DNA of 64,000 nucleotides from Streptomyces odontomachi (GTDB lineage Bacteria; Actinomycetota; Actinomycetes; Streptomycetales; Streptomycetaceae). The stretch is from NCBI RefSeq assembly GCF_024435355.1, contig NZ_JAMJWG010000017.1, positions 186,001 through 250,000 of the forward strand, read 5' to 3'. Every line of letters starts with the position of its first letter. Positions within the stretch are counted from its first letter, which is position 1. The notes under the pieces were generated by a model. It did no database searches and was not told where the DNA came from. It was given only the letters and a program-made list of their open reading frames with translations. Both the position numbers and the translations under genes were made by a program. Below, piece after piece: positions 26,140-35,158 of this stretch.

Positions 26140-26937
26140 ATGCGCACACGCCCGCTGCCCGTGCGGTTCGCCGCCACCGCCCTGCTGACCCTCGCGACGC
26201 TCGCGGCCTCGACGTACGCCGCGGCACCGGACGCCGCCGCGTCGGACGACGGATACGTGGTCACGTTGCAGTCGGACCCGGCGGTGACGGACTACGACCG
26301 GCGTCACACCGACCTGTCCGGCACCGTCACCCACACCGACGGCACCCCCGTGGCCGACGCCGACGTCCAGCTCAACGAGTTCCTCGTCTTCGACACCTGG
26401 AACCCGTGGGGCGACCCCATCGACCCCGAGTACCTGGAGACGAACCCGCTGGGCACCCTGCACACCGACGCGGACGGGGGGTTCGGCCTCGCGGACGTGC
26501 TGGTGGACCACGTCACGGACAGCAGCCTCATGAACTCCGCCCACCAGGTCCGTTTCGCAGCCGTCTACGACGTGGACGGCGATCCGAACACACCGCAGGA
26601 CTCCTACTACGGCGAGTCCACCATGGACGTCGACGCCGTCCCCAGCACCCTCACGTACCACGTGAACAAGACCACGGTGCACGCCGGAGACACCCTCACG
26701 GTCACCGGCACGGTCGACTGGGCCGACGGCCACGGGCCGGTCGCCGGTACGGAGGTCTTCCTGCGGACGTACTACGAGAACGAGTACCGGGTGAGGACCA
26801 CCACGGACGAGAACGGCACCTTCACCCTGTCCGCGCAGGTCCGCGACTACGACAACGAGTTCGTCGTCTTCTCCGCGCCCCGCGACTACTACGTCGCCGG
26901 CGTGAGCCGGACGCTGCCCGTGACCAACAAGTCGTAG
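26140..26937 (+). CDS. Secreted beta-sandwich (Ig/carboxypeptidase-regulatory-like) repeat protein
   Basis: A 265-residue protein with a signal peptide (to about residue 33: LATLAASTYAAAPDAAAS). Two tandem beta-sandwich domains follow: about 40-165 (DLSGTVTHTDGTPVADADVQL) and about 165-260 (LTVTGTVDWADGHGPVAGTEV). Each has the G.V....G.PV..A.V pattern of bacterial Ig-like or CarboxypepD_reg folds. No catalytic motif or sortase signal is visible. Preceded by GGAGAGAAGAC. An extracellular adhesive or structural role is possible, but nothing in the sequence fixes it. Confidence 0.7.
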   Translation: MRTRPLPVRFAATALLTLATLAASTYAAAPDAAASDDGYVVTLQSDPAVTDYDRRHTDLSGTVTHTDGTPVADADVQLNEFLVFDTWNPWGDPIDPEYLETNPLGTLHTDADGGFGLADVLVDHVTDSSLMNSAHQVRFAAVYDVDGDPNTPQDSYYGESTMDVDAVPSTLTYHVNKTTVHAGDTLTVTGTVDWADGHGPVAGTEVFLRTYYENEYRVRTTTDENGTFTLSAQVRDYDNEFVVFSAPRDYYVAGVSRTLPVTNKS

Positions 26938-26951
26938 TCCGCCGTACGCGC

Positions 26952-26988
26952 GCGGCGCCGCCGCACCCGACCGGTGCGGTGGCGCCGC
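26952..26988. terminator. GC-rich hairpin terminator
   Basis: A 16-bp stem, GCGGCGCCGCCGCACC (26952-26967) with GGTGCGGTGGCGCCGC (26973-26988), with one G-T wobble and a 5-base loop. It starts 15 bases after the stop of the 26140 gene and no T-run follows. Confidence 0.75.
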
Positions 26989-27147
26989 GGGCCCTCTCGT
27001 ACCTGATCACCAGGACGTGGTGGCCGGGAGAGCCCCGTTGCCGCCGGGGTGCGCCACGGCTAGCATCGGCGCGCTCGTGCCGTCCGGTCCGCCGCTGCCG
27101 CCTGGTTTCAGGGGCCGCTCCGGGGCCCCTCGTCGTTGGAGCGTGCC

Positions 27148-29925
27148 GTGAGACGAGTCCTTGCGCTGCTGGTGTGCCTGAGCGTCGCCGCGGTCGCCGC
27201 GGCCGGGCAGGGCGGCGGGGTTGCCCGGGCCGCGCAGGCGGACGACGCGATCACCTCGGGGTCGTACGCGCTCAGCGCGCCGGCGACCGGGCAGGACGCC
27301 TACGGGATCGCGGTGGCGGACGCAGCAGATGGCGCCGTGCACTACGCGCAGGACGCGCCCTGCCAGGTGATGGTGAAGAACGGCGCGCAGGAGACGGACC
27401 TGGCCGCCGGGTACTCGACCGTGTCGACCGGCGCGAACAGTCTCACCGGCACGTGCACGCTGACCACGGCGCACGGCAGTGCGTTCCGGTTCACCGACAC
27501 CTACACCGTGCAGGACGACACCGGTGCCTTCCGGCTCGCCCGGAGCGTGGCGGTGACCGCCACGGCGGCGGCCGACGAGGGGTTCGGGTCGCGGTTCGTG
27601 CTCGGACCGCGGGACGCCGGGGGCATGGCCGACTACCGGTTCTTCTCGCCGGGGGTGTGGTACGACCACAACGACTACGCCGGCACGGACGCCATCGGCG
27701 GCGACCCGGGCGACGCGTACTTCTACTACCGCGAGACACGTGCCGCGCTGCCGCTGACGATGATGCAGGACGCGGCCGGCGGCGCGACGTTGGCGCTGGC
27801 CCACGTCGACGCGCCGGCCGACTCGTCCGACGCGTCGGCCGGCTCCGACACCAGCACGGACTGGCTGGTCAGCGCCGCCTTCCGGTACGCCTCCATCGGC
27901 GCGCAGCGGACCCCGGCGACATCGCTGGCCGTGGTCTACCCGGGGACCGAGGGCAACGCCGTCTACGACGCACCGGCCGGCACCACCTTCCGCCACCGCA
28001 GCAACCCGGTGACCGACGGCTTCACGCAGAAGTACACGATGGTGATCAAGGCCGGCCGGTCGGACGGCTTCGACGCGGCGATGCGCGGCACCTGGCGGTA
28101 CTTCTTCGACCTCTTCGCGCCGCAGGCCCAGGCCGCTCCCGACGCGCAGGTCTACACGGCCGGGATCAACCTGCTGAAGTCGTACGCGGCACAGGGCACC
28201 GGCCGCGGCGTGCCGTTCCGCACGGCCCTGCCGGCCGGGACACCCGCGGACGGCGACTGGAACTACCAGATGGGCTACGTGGGCGAGCAGATCCCCCTCG
28301 GCTACGAGCTGCTGCGCTACGGCACCGAACACGGCGACCCGACGGCCACCCAGCAGGGCACGGCCATCCTGGACTTCTGGGCGCGCACCTCCATGACCCC
28401 TTCGGGCCTGCCGGCCACCTGGTTCGACGAGGCCGCCGGCGGTGGCTACCGCAACGACCCCCGGTACTGGAGCAGCCCGCAGCCCAGCTACCTCCGGCAG
28501 GTCTCCGACGGCATGGAGGGCATGGTGGAAGCCGCCCGCTACCTGCGTGGCCGCGGCACACCGCGCACGTCGTGGGAGAACCTCGCCACCGGCTACGGCA
28601 ACTGGCTGCTGCGCAACCAGCACGCCGACGGCTCCTTCGCACGCGCCTACGCCTACGACGGCAGCGAGACGTACCCCAGCACCCTCAACACCACCGACCC
28701 CGTCCGGTTCCTGGTGGACCTGTCCTTCCTCACCGGCGACCAGCAGTATCTGGACGCCGCCCGGCGCGCCGGCGCGTTCGCACGGTCCACGATCAGCGGG
28801 CCGTTCCACTACGTCGGCGGCACCGCGGACGAGGAGCGCACCGTCATCGACAAGGAAGCCGGTGTGCAGGCACTCAACGCCTACCTGGCGCTGTACGACG
28901 CCACCAAGGACCCGGCGTGGCTGACGGCGGCCACCGCCGCCGCCGACTACACCGAGACCTGGATGTACGCCTGGAACTTCGCCGTGCGGCCCGGCGGCCC
29001 GGCGTCCTGGCAGCAGCGGACCGCCGCACTGGGCACCACCGGACTCGGCCTCATCAAGACCGGCATGTCCGCCGCGGACAGCTACCTCTCCTACACGGCC
29101 GACGACTACTACCGCCTCTACCTGTTCACCGGCGACCGGCACTACCACGACGTCGCACGGCTGCTGGCCGGCGCCACCAAGCAGTCCACCGAGGTCGGCG
29201 GCACCATCGGCTACGGGCAGCCGGGCCTCCAGGAGGAAGCCACCACCGTGGCCGGCTTCGTGCACGCCCCCACCGACCCGGGCACCGGAACCAGTTGGTG
29301 GCTGCCCTGGCTGACCGTGTCCCAACTCGAGCCCTACGCCGACCTCCAGGACATGTTCGGCAGCATGACCATCGACGACATCGACGCACTGCCGCTCAGC
29401 CAGCGCCAGCAGATCAACGAGACCTATCCGCACCGCGGCACGCCCACCGGCCAGGGCACCACCGACGTGACCAACGCCGGTTTCGAGTCACCGGGGGCCT
29501 ACACCACCGGTGGCCAGGTACCCGGCTGGCGCACCTGGACCCCGGACGGCGGCGCCAGCGCGGACGCCGCCTTCACCGAGAGCTACGGCGACAGCCACAG
29601 CGGCTCCTGGCACCTCGCCCTCTACAAGACGGGCCCCTTCGCACTCTCCGCCTACCAGGACCTGCCCCTGGCCAACGGCACCTACCAGATCACCGCATGG
29701 GTGGAGAGCAGCGGCGGCCTGCGCGAAACCCAGATGGAAGTGCACAACCACACCTCGCCGGACGCCTTCCTCAAAGCCCCGATAGCGCCGACCTCCGGCG
29801 GGTACCAGCAGGTTTCCCTCACCGCCACCGTCACCACCGGCCTGCTCACCGTCGGCTTCTGGGCCGACGACCCCACCGGCGGCCACTGGGTGCGCGTCGA
29901 CGACGTGCAGGTGACGGCCCAGTGA
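27148..29925 (+). CDS. Large secreted protein, predicted (alpha/alpha)6-barrel carbohydrate-active enzyme with C-terminal beta-sandwich
   Basis: About 925 residues. There is a signal peptide of about 32 residues (RRVLALLVCLSVAAVAAAG), then an N-terminal beta-rich domain to about 300. A long helical region (about 310-740) has alternating helix pairs such as YLRQVSDGMEGMVEAARYLRG, FLVDLSFLTGDQQYLDAARRAG and DPAWLTAATAAADYTETW, typical of six-hairpin glycosidases. A C-terminal jelly-roll (about 775-925) resembles a CBM-like module (VTNAGFESPGAYTTGG, GSWHLALYK). I do not recognise the exact family. GTG 27148 with GGAG six bases upstream is preferred over TTG 27136. Confidence 0.7.
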   Translation: MRRVLALLVCLSVAAVAAAGQGGGVARAAQADDAITSGSYALSAPATGQDAYGIAVADAADGAVHYAQDAPCQVMVKNGAQETDLAAGYSTVSTGANSLTGTCTLTTAHGSAFRFTDTYTVQDDTGAFRLARSVAVTATAAADEGFGSRFVLGPRDAGGMADYRFFSPGVWYDHNDYAGTDAIGGDPGDAYFYYRETRAALPLTMMQDAAGGATLALAHVDAPADSSDASAGSDTSTDWLVSAAFRYASIGAQRTPATSLAVVYPGTEGNAVYDAPAGTTFRHRSNPVTDGFTQKYTMVIKAGRSDGFDAAMRGTWRYFFDLFAPQAQAAPDAQVYTAGINLLKSYAAQGTGRGVPFRTALPAGTPADGDWNYQMGYVGEQIPLGYELLRYGTEHGDPTATQQGTAILDFWARTSMTPSGLPATWFDEAAGGGYRNDPRYWSSPQPSYLRQVSDGMEGMVEAARYLRGRGTPRTSWENLATGYGNWLLRNQHADGSFARAYAYDGSETYPSTLNTTDPVRFLVDLSFLTGDQQYLDAARRAGAFARSTISGPFHYVGGTADEERTVIDKEAGVQALNAYLALYDATKDPAWLTAATAAADYTETWMYAWNFAVRPGGPASWQQRTAALGTTGLGLIKTGMSAADSYLSYTADDYYRLYLFTGDRHYHDVARLLAGATKQSTEVGGTIGYGQPGLQEEATTVAGFVHAPTDPGTGTSWWLPWLTVSQLEPYADLQDMFGSMTIDDIDALPLSQRQQINETYPHRGTPTGQGTTDVTNAGFESPGAYTTGGQVPGWRTWTPDGGASADAAFTESYGDSHSGSWHLALYKTGPFALSAYQDLPLANGTYQITAWVESSGGLRETQMEVHNHTSPDAFLKAPIAPTSGGYQQVSLTATVTTGLLTVGFWADDPTGGHWVRVDDVQVTAQ

Positions 29926-30013
29926 CGGCCGAGTGACGGTGGCCACCAAGGCACCACCCCCGCGTCGTCGAAGAACCGGCCCGTCGGCCCGCCGGCGAAC
30001 GGTCCTCAGCGCG

Positions 30014-31777
30014 TCACGTCTCCGACTCCAGCTCGTCCAGCAGCAGGTCGAGCGGGTTGTCCGCGGCAGCCGTCTCGATACGGGCGATCAGTTCCCGCAG
30101 TGTCAGCTCCTCCAGGAACAGTCCGATGGGGACGTCGATGCCGTGGTCGTCGCGGATCCGGCCGACCAGGTGGACGGCGGCCAGCGAATCACCGCCGGCC
30201 GCGGTGTAGGTGAGGTCGAGGTCGGTCGGGCCCTCCAGGCCGAGCACCTCGACCAGCAGGTGGACCAGGGCGTCGGTGCGGCCGCCGGGGGCGGTGGCCG
30301 AGTCCGTTCCGGTTCCGGTGTCCGGGCCCGCCGCGGGCTCCGTCGCGGTGGGGACGGCGGCGGCCACGGGCTCCGACGCCGGCCGCCGCAGCCGTAGTGC
30401 GCCGAAGGACGGGCCGGCGAAGGTGCGGGCGGGGAGCGCGGTCCGGCGGGCGACGCCCGGGCGCGGCGGCGGGGCCTCTTCGAGGACGACGTGCACGTTC
30501 GTGCCGCCGATGCCGACGGAGGTGACACCCGCGCGGCGCGGCCCGTCGTCCGGCGCCGGCCAGCCGGCGGCGGCCGTCACCAGGCGGAACGGGGTGCCGT
30601 CGCCCCGCAGGTCCGGGTGCGGGCGGGTGACGCCGGCGGTGGGCACCAGCGTACGGGCCTGGAGCATGAACGCCGTCTTGGTCAGTGCGGCCACCCCGGC
30701 GGCGGCGTCCAGGTGCCCGAGGTTCGCCTTGACGGAGCCGAGCGCGATCCGGCCCGCGCCCGCCGCGCCGAACGCCGCGGCCGCGGCCGCCAGCTCCACC
30801 CGGTCGCCCAGCTCCGTCCCGGTGCCGTGCGCCTCCAGGTACTGCGCCTGCGCGGGTTCGAGACCGGCCGCCGCCCAGGCCTCCGTGATCGCCGCCGTCT
30901 GACCGTCGACGCCCGGCGCCGTGAAACCCACCTTGCCCGCGCCGTCGTTGGTGACCGCCGTGCCACGGATCACGGCCCGGACGGGATCACCCGCGGCGAG
31001 CGCGTCGTCCAGGCGGCGCAGCAGCACCAGCCCGACGCCGTTGCCCGGTACCGTGCCAGCGGCCCGCTCGTCGAAGGGGCGGCAGCGTCCGTCCGGCGAG
31101 AAGATCCCGCCCTGCTGGTACAGATAGCCGCGCGGATGCACCGCGTCCACGGCCACGCCGCCGGCCAGTGCCGTGTCGCACTCGCCCACCAGCAGCGCCT
31201 GCACCGCCAGGTGCACCGCCGTCAGGGAGGTCGAGCAGGCGGTCTGCACGCCGACGCTCGGCCCGTCCAGGCCCAGCCGGTAGGAGATCCAGGGGGCGAG
31301 GAACTCCCGGTCGGTGAGGATGCGCACCTGCATCGCCCCCAGGGAGGCGGCCGGTTCACGGCCGGTCTGCGCGGCGAGGTGGTGCTCCGTGGCGCCGCCG
31401 CCGACGTAGACGCCGGTGCGCGCGGGCGGCTTGCCCGGATCGCAGCCGGCGTCCGCCAACGCGGCCCAGGCCGTCTCCAGCAGTAGCCGGTGCTGCGGGT
31501 CGAGCGCGGCCGCCTCGGTCCGGGAGAAGCCGAAGTGCTGGTGGTCGAAGCGGTCCGCGTCGGCCAGCCAGCCGAGCGTGGGCACGTAGGCGGGCCGGCA
31601 CACCTCGTCTTCGGGGAGCCCGGCGGCGAGCAGCTCGGCGGTGTCGAAGTCGGTGAGGGAGCAGACGCCGGCACGGAGGTTGTCCCAGTACCGGCCGAGG
31701 TCGCCGGCGCCGGGGAACCGGCCGCTCATGCCGATGATGGCGACGGCGTCCGGGCCGGGGGTGGGGTCGTCGGTCAC
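30014..31777 (-). CDS. Ketosynthase-carrier protein didomain (PKS module without AT)
   Basis: A 587-residue KS-carrier protein. The KS (about 9-435) has its full triad: C181 (QTACSTSL), H317 (EAHGTGT) and H355 (NLGHLDAAAG). A Pro/Ala/Thr-rich linker of 60-70 residues leads to a carrier domain with phosphopantetheine Ser531 (AGGDSLAAV). There is no acyltransferase, ketoreductase or thioesterase. The KS should be active but needs an AT in trans or a non-malonyl donor. GTG 31777 is preferred over TTG 31807 because GAAAGG precedes it. It is the last gene of the NRPS operon, 60 bases after the C-A-PCP gene. Confidence 0.92.
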   Translation of the reverse strand: MTDDPTPGPDAVAIIGMSGRFPGAGDLGRYWDNLRAGVCSLTDFDTAELLAAGLPEDEVCRPAYVPTLGWLADADRFDHQHFGFSRTEAAALDPQHRLLLETAWAALADAGCDPGKPPARTGVYVGGGATEHHLAAQTGREPAASLGAMQVRILTDREFLAPWISYRLGLDGPSVGVQTACSTSLTAVHLAVQALLVGECDTALAGGVAVDAVHPRGYLYQQGGIFSPDGRCRPFDERAAGTVPGNGVGLVLLRRLDDALAAGDPVRAVIRGTAVTNDGAGKVGFTAPGVDGQTAAITEAWAAAGLEPAQAQYLEAHGTGTELGDRVELAAAAAAFGAAGAGRIALGSVKANLGHLDAAAGVAALTKTAFMLQARTLVPTAGVTRPHPDLRGDGTPFRLVTAAAGWPAPDDGPRRAGVTSVGIGGTNVHVVLEEAPPPRPGVARRTALPARTFAGPSFGALRLRRPASEPVAAAVPTATEPAAGPDTGTGTDSATAPGGRTDALVHLLVEVLGLEGPTDLDLTYTAAGGDSLAAVHLVGRIRDDHGIDVPIGLFLEELTLRELIARIETAAADNPLDLLLDELESET

Positions 31778-31837
31778 TGGGGGCTGCCTTTCCGGGGTCG
31801 TGGTCAACTCAGGTTTTCCTTGCGCTGTCCGCGCCGG

Positions 31838-34800
31838 TCACTCCTGCCGACCTGTTTTTCCGCCTGGGGGTCCGGGGGTCGTCCCCCGGGAGAATGCAGC
31901 ACGGGCGGCCGCAAGACGGGCCCGCCGGTCCTGCCCGCGGCGCAACGCGTCGGCCGGGTCCGGGGCGGCCGGCGCTGCGGGTTCCGGGGCGGCGAGCCGG
32001 TCGAGGTGTGCGGCCAGCGCGGCAACGGTGGTGTGCCGGAAGAGGTCCACCAGAACGAGACCGTCCGGGTCACCGGACGGTTCGCCGGGCCCGGCCGCCG
32101 CGCGCAGCGCCGTCAGGACCGCGAGCAGCCGTACCGAGTTGCCGCCCAGGTCGAAGAAGTTGTCGTGGACGCCGATCCGGTCATGGCCGAGCACCCGGGC
32201 CCACACGTCCGCGACCCGCCGCTCGGTCCCGGTGGCCGGCTCCGCGTACCGGCGGTTCGGCTCGGGGCGCTCTGCCGGCGGGTCCGGCAGCCGGGCGCGG
32301 TCGACCTTGCCGGAGCGGTTCAGCGGCAGCGCGTCGAGGTGCACCACGCGCTCCGGCACCATGTAGCCGGGCACCTGCTCGGACAGCTGCGCCCGCAGCA
32401 CGCCCGGCTCCGGGCGGTGGCCGCCGGCCCCGACGACGTAGGCCACGAGATGGCGGTCGTCCGCCGCGCCGCGCACCGTGACCGCCGCCATCGCGACCTC
32501 GGGATGCTGCGCCAGCACGCTCTCGATCTCGCCCAACTCGATACGGAACCCGCGCACCTTGACCTGCGTGTCGACCCGACCGAGGTAGTGCAACACCCCG
32601 TCCACGTCGCGTTTGCCCAGGTCACCGGTGCGGTACATGCGCGATCCCGGGGGGCCGTACGGGTCCGGGACGAAGCGCTCGGCGGTCAGCGCCGGGCGAC
32701 CCGCGTACCCGCGCCCCAGCGAGGCGCCGGCCACGTAGATCTCGCCCGCCACGCCTACCGGCACCGGCCGCAACCGGGCGTCGAGCACCTGCACGCGGGC
32801 GCCGGGCACCGGCCGGCCGATCACCACCGGCCGCCCCGGCGCGAGATCGGCCGTGGTGGCGTAGACGGTGGCCTCGCTCGGCCCGTAGGCGTCGACGATC
32901 CGCAGCCCGGGCGCGGCCCAGCGGGCCAGCAACTCCGGCGGGCACGCCTCGCCGCCGACCGCGAGGGTGCGCAGGCAGGGCAGCCGGCCGGCGGGTTCCG
33001 GCACGGACATCGCGGCGGACGGGGGCAGGAAGACGTAGGAGATCCGGGAGCCGGCGAGCCGCGCCAGCAGCTCCTCGCCGAGCCGCTCCGCCGGCCCGGC
33101 GATGTGCAGCTCGGCGCCGGCGGTCCAGGTGAAGAACAGGTCGGAGACGGCGACGTCGAAACCGGAGTTGACGTACTGCAACACCCGGTCGCCGGGCCCG
33201 ATCCCGAAGACCGGACGCACCGCACCGCAGAGGTTGGCCAGCGCGCGGTGCTCGACGGCCACGCCCTTGGGGGTGCCGGTGGAGCCCGAGGTGTAGAGGA
33301 TGTACGCCAGGTTGCCGGGGCGCGGGGCAGGGGCGTCACCGCTGCCGGGGGCGGGGCCGGAGACGGGGCCGGCGCTGCCGGGTACCTCGTCCCGTTCGCC
33401 GTCCGCGCCGTCCGTGCCGTCCGTGACATCCGCCCGGAGCACCGGGACGCCCAGTCCCTCCGCCTGCTCCACGGTCCCGGCCGCCGCGACCAGCAGCCGC
33501 GCCCCCGAGTCCCGCACCATGTACGCCAACCGGGCCCGCGGGTGCCCGGGGTCCAGCGGCACGTAGGCGCCACCGGCCCGCAGCACCGCGAGCGCCGCCA
33601 TGCCCACCTCCGCCGAACGCGGCAGCAACAGCCCCACCGGCACCTCGGGCCCGACGCCGGCCGCCCGCAGCCGGTCCGCCAGGGCGTCGGCGCGCGCCAG
33701 CAACTGCCGGTAGGTGAGCGTCACGTCCCCGCTCACCACGGCGACGGCGTCGGGCCGTGCGGTGGCACGGGCGGCCACCAGGTCGGGCACCAGGGGCCCG
33801 GGGGGTGCCGCCGCAGCGGTGCGGTCGGCGGCCCGCAGGACGTCGGCCAGCTCGTCCTGCGGCAGCATCCCGACCGTGGACAGCGGCGCTTCGGGCGCGG
33901 CGAGCAGGCCGTCGAGCAGGGTCCGGAAGGCGCCGACCCAGCGGCGGACGGTGGCCGGGGCCAGCAGGTCGGTCGCGTGGACGAACTCCGCCACCAGGTC
34001 CTCGCCCCACCGGTCCACGAACATCAGCAGGTCGAACTTGGCGACCTCCAGGGTCAGCGGCAGCCGGCGGACCTCGGCGCCCGGCAGCGACAGCACCATC
34101 TCGGTGTCGTCGTCGTAGGCGAACATGACCTGGACCAGCGGCTCGTACCCGGGCACCCGGTCCGGCGCCACAGCCTCCACGACCGCCTCGAACGGTGCGT
34201 CCTGGTGGCGCTGGCCCGCCAGCAGGTGGGCCCGCAGCCGGCCGATCAACTCGCCGTAGGAGGGGTCGCCGGACAGGTCCACGCGCACGGCGAGCGTGTT
34301 GACCAGCATCCCCACCATGTCGTGCAGTTCGGGCCGGTCCCGGCCGGACACCGGCACGCCCACCACAAGGTCCTCGCGTCCGCACAGCCGGCCCAGGAAC
34401 GCGGCGAAGGCGGCGAACAGGGCCATGAACGGGGTGCCACCGTGCTCCCGCGCCACCTTCTCCATCCGGTCGCGCACCGCGCGCGGTACCACGAAACGCT
34501 CGACGCCGCCCCCGGTCGTGCGGCGCGCCGGCAGGGGCCGGTCGGCCGGCAACGGGAGCACGGCCGGAGCGCCGCGCAGGGACCGCGCCCAGTGCGCCAC
34601 GGCGTCGGCGCAGCCACCGGCGGCCAGCCGCTCGTGCTGCCAGGCGGCGAAGTCGGGGTACTGCAACTCCGGTTCGGCCACCCGGTGGGACGAGCCCGCG
34701 GCGTAGGCGGTGGACAGCTCGCGCAGCATCAGCTGCAACGACCAGCCGTCGCAGACGATGTGATGGACGACGAGCAGCACCCGGTGGCCGCCACCGGCGA

Positions 34801-35158
34801 GCGCGTACACGGTGCAGCGCAGCAGCGGCCCCTCGGCGAGGTCGAACGGCCGGGCCGCCGCGGCCAGCAGCCGGGCAGGCACGTCGTCCGCCGGCACATT
34901 CCGCTCGACGCTCAGCTGCGCACGGCCGTCCGCCGCGACCACCTGAACCGGCGCACCGTCCGGACCCGCCCTGAACACCGTGCGCAACGACTCGTGCCGC
35001 GCCACCAGCGCATCGAGCGCGCCACCGAACGCCGCGACGTCGAAGGGCCCCTCGACGGCGAAGGCCACGGGCACGTTGTACTGCGCGGTGCCGGGGTGTA
35101 TCCGGTCCAGTACCAGCAGCCTGGCCTGGGCGGGCGACACCGGGAACTCGTAGATCAC
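31838..35158 (-). CDS. NRPS module C-A-PCP
   Basis: An 1106-residue single module. Condensation domain about 5-430 with intact HHIVCDGWS (132-140). Adenylation domain about 450-960 with LYTSGSTGTPKG, the A4/A5 specificity region (NSGFDVAVSDLFF, DAYGPSEATVYATT) and YRTGDLGKRDVDG. Carrier domain about 985-1055 with NFFDLGGNSVRLL. By eye the ten-residue selectivity code reads D-V-S-F-A-G-A-V-Y-K, which I cannot match to a known amino acid. The C domain looks LCL-like. GTG start overlaps the stop of the upstream gene by 4 bases. No TE, so it must hand its product to another protein. Confidence 0.93.
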   Translation of the reverse strand: MIYEFPVSPAQARLLVLDRIHPGTAQYNVPVAFAVEGPFDVAAFGGALDALVARHESLRTVFRAGPDGAPVQVVAADGRAQLSVERNVPADDVPARLLAAAARPFDLAEGPLLRCTVYALAGGGHRVLLVVHHIVCDGWSLQLMLRELSTAYAAGSSHRVAEPELQYPDFAAWQHERLAAGGCADAVAHWARSLRGAPAVLPLPADRPLPARRTTGGGVERFVVPRAVRDRMEKVAREHGGTPFMALFAAFAAFLGRLCGREDLVVGVPVSGRDRPELHDMVGMLVNTLAVRVDLSGDPSYGELIGRLRAHLLAGQRHQDAPFEAVVEAVAPDRVPGYEPLVQVMFAYDDDTEMVLSLPGAEVRRLPLTLEVAKFDLLMFVDRWGEDLVAEFVHATDLLAPATVRRWVGAFRTLLDGLLAAPEAPLSTVGMLPQDELADVLRAADRTAAAAPPGPLVPDLVAARATARPDAVAVVSGDVTLTYRQLLARADALADRLRAAGVGPEVPVGLLLPRSAEVGMAALAVLRAGGAYVPLDPGHPRARLAYMVRDSGARLLVAAAGTVEQAEGLGVPVLRADVTDGTDGADGERDEVPGSAGPVSGPAPGSGDAPAPRPGNLAYILYTSGSTGTPKGVAVEHRALANLCGAVRPVFGIGPGDRVLQYVNSGFDVAVSDLFFTWTAGAELHIAGPAERLGEELLARLAGSRISYVFLPPSAAMSVPEPAGRLPCLRTLAVGGEACPPELLARWAAPGLRIVDAYGPSEATVYATTADLAPGRPVVIGRPVPGARVQVLDARLRPVPVGVAGEIYVAGASLGRGYAGRPALTAERFVPDPYGPPGSRMYRTGDLGKRDVDGVLHYLGRVDTQVKVRGFRIELGEIESVLAQHPEVAMAAVTVRGAADDRHLVAYVVGAGGHRPEPGVLRAQLSEQVPGYMVPERVVHLDALPLNRSGKVDRARLPDPPAERPEPNRRYAEPATGTERRVADVWARVLGHDRIGVHDNFFDLGGNSVRLLAVLTALRAAAGPGEPSGDPDGLVLVDLFRHTTVAALAAHLDRLAAPEPAAPAAPDPADALRRGQDRRARLAAARAAFSRGTTPGPPGGKTGRQE

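Noticed and set aside
26070..29936. Very long plus-strand frame running through both secreted-protein genes
   Set aside because: Extremely Arg/Pro-rich shadow of the two real genes, as expected in GC-rich DNA.
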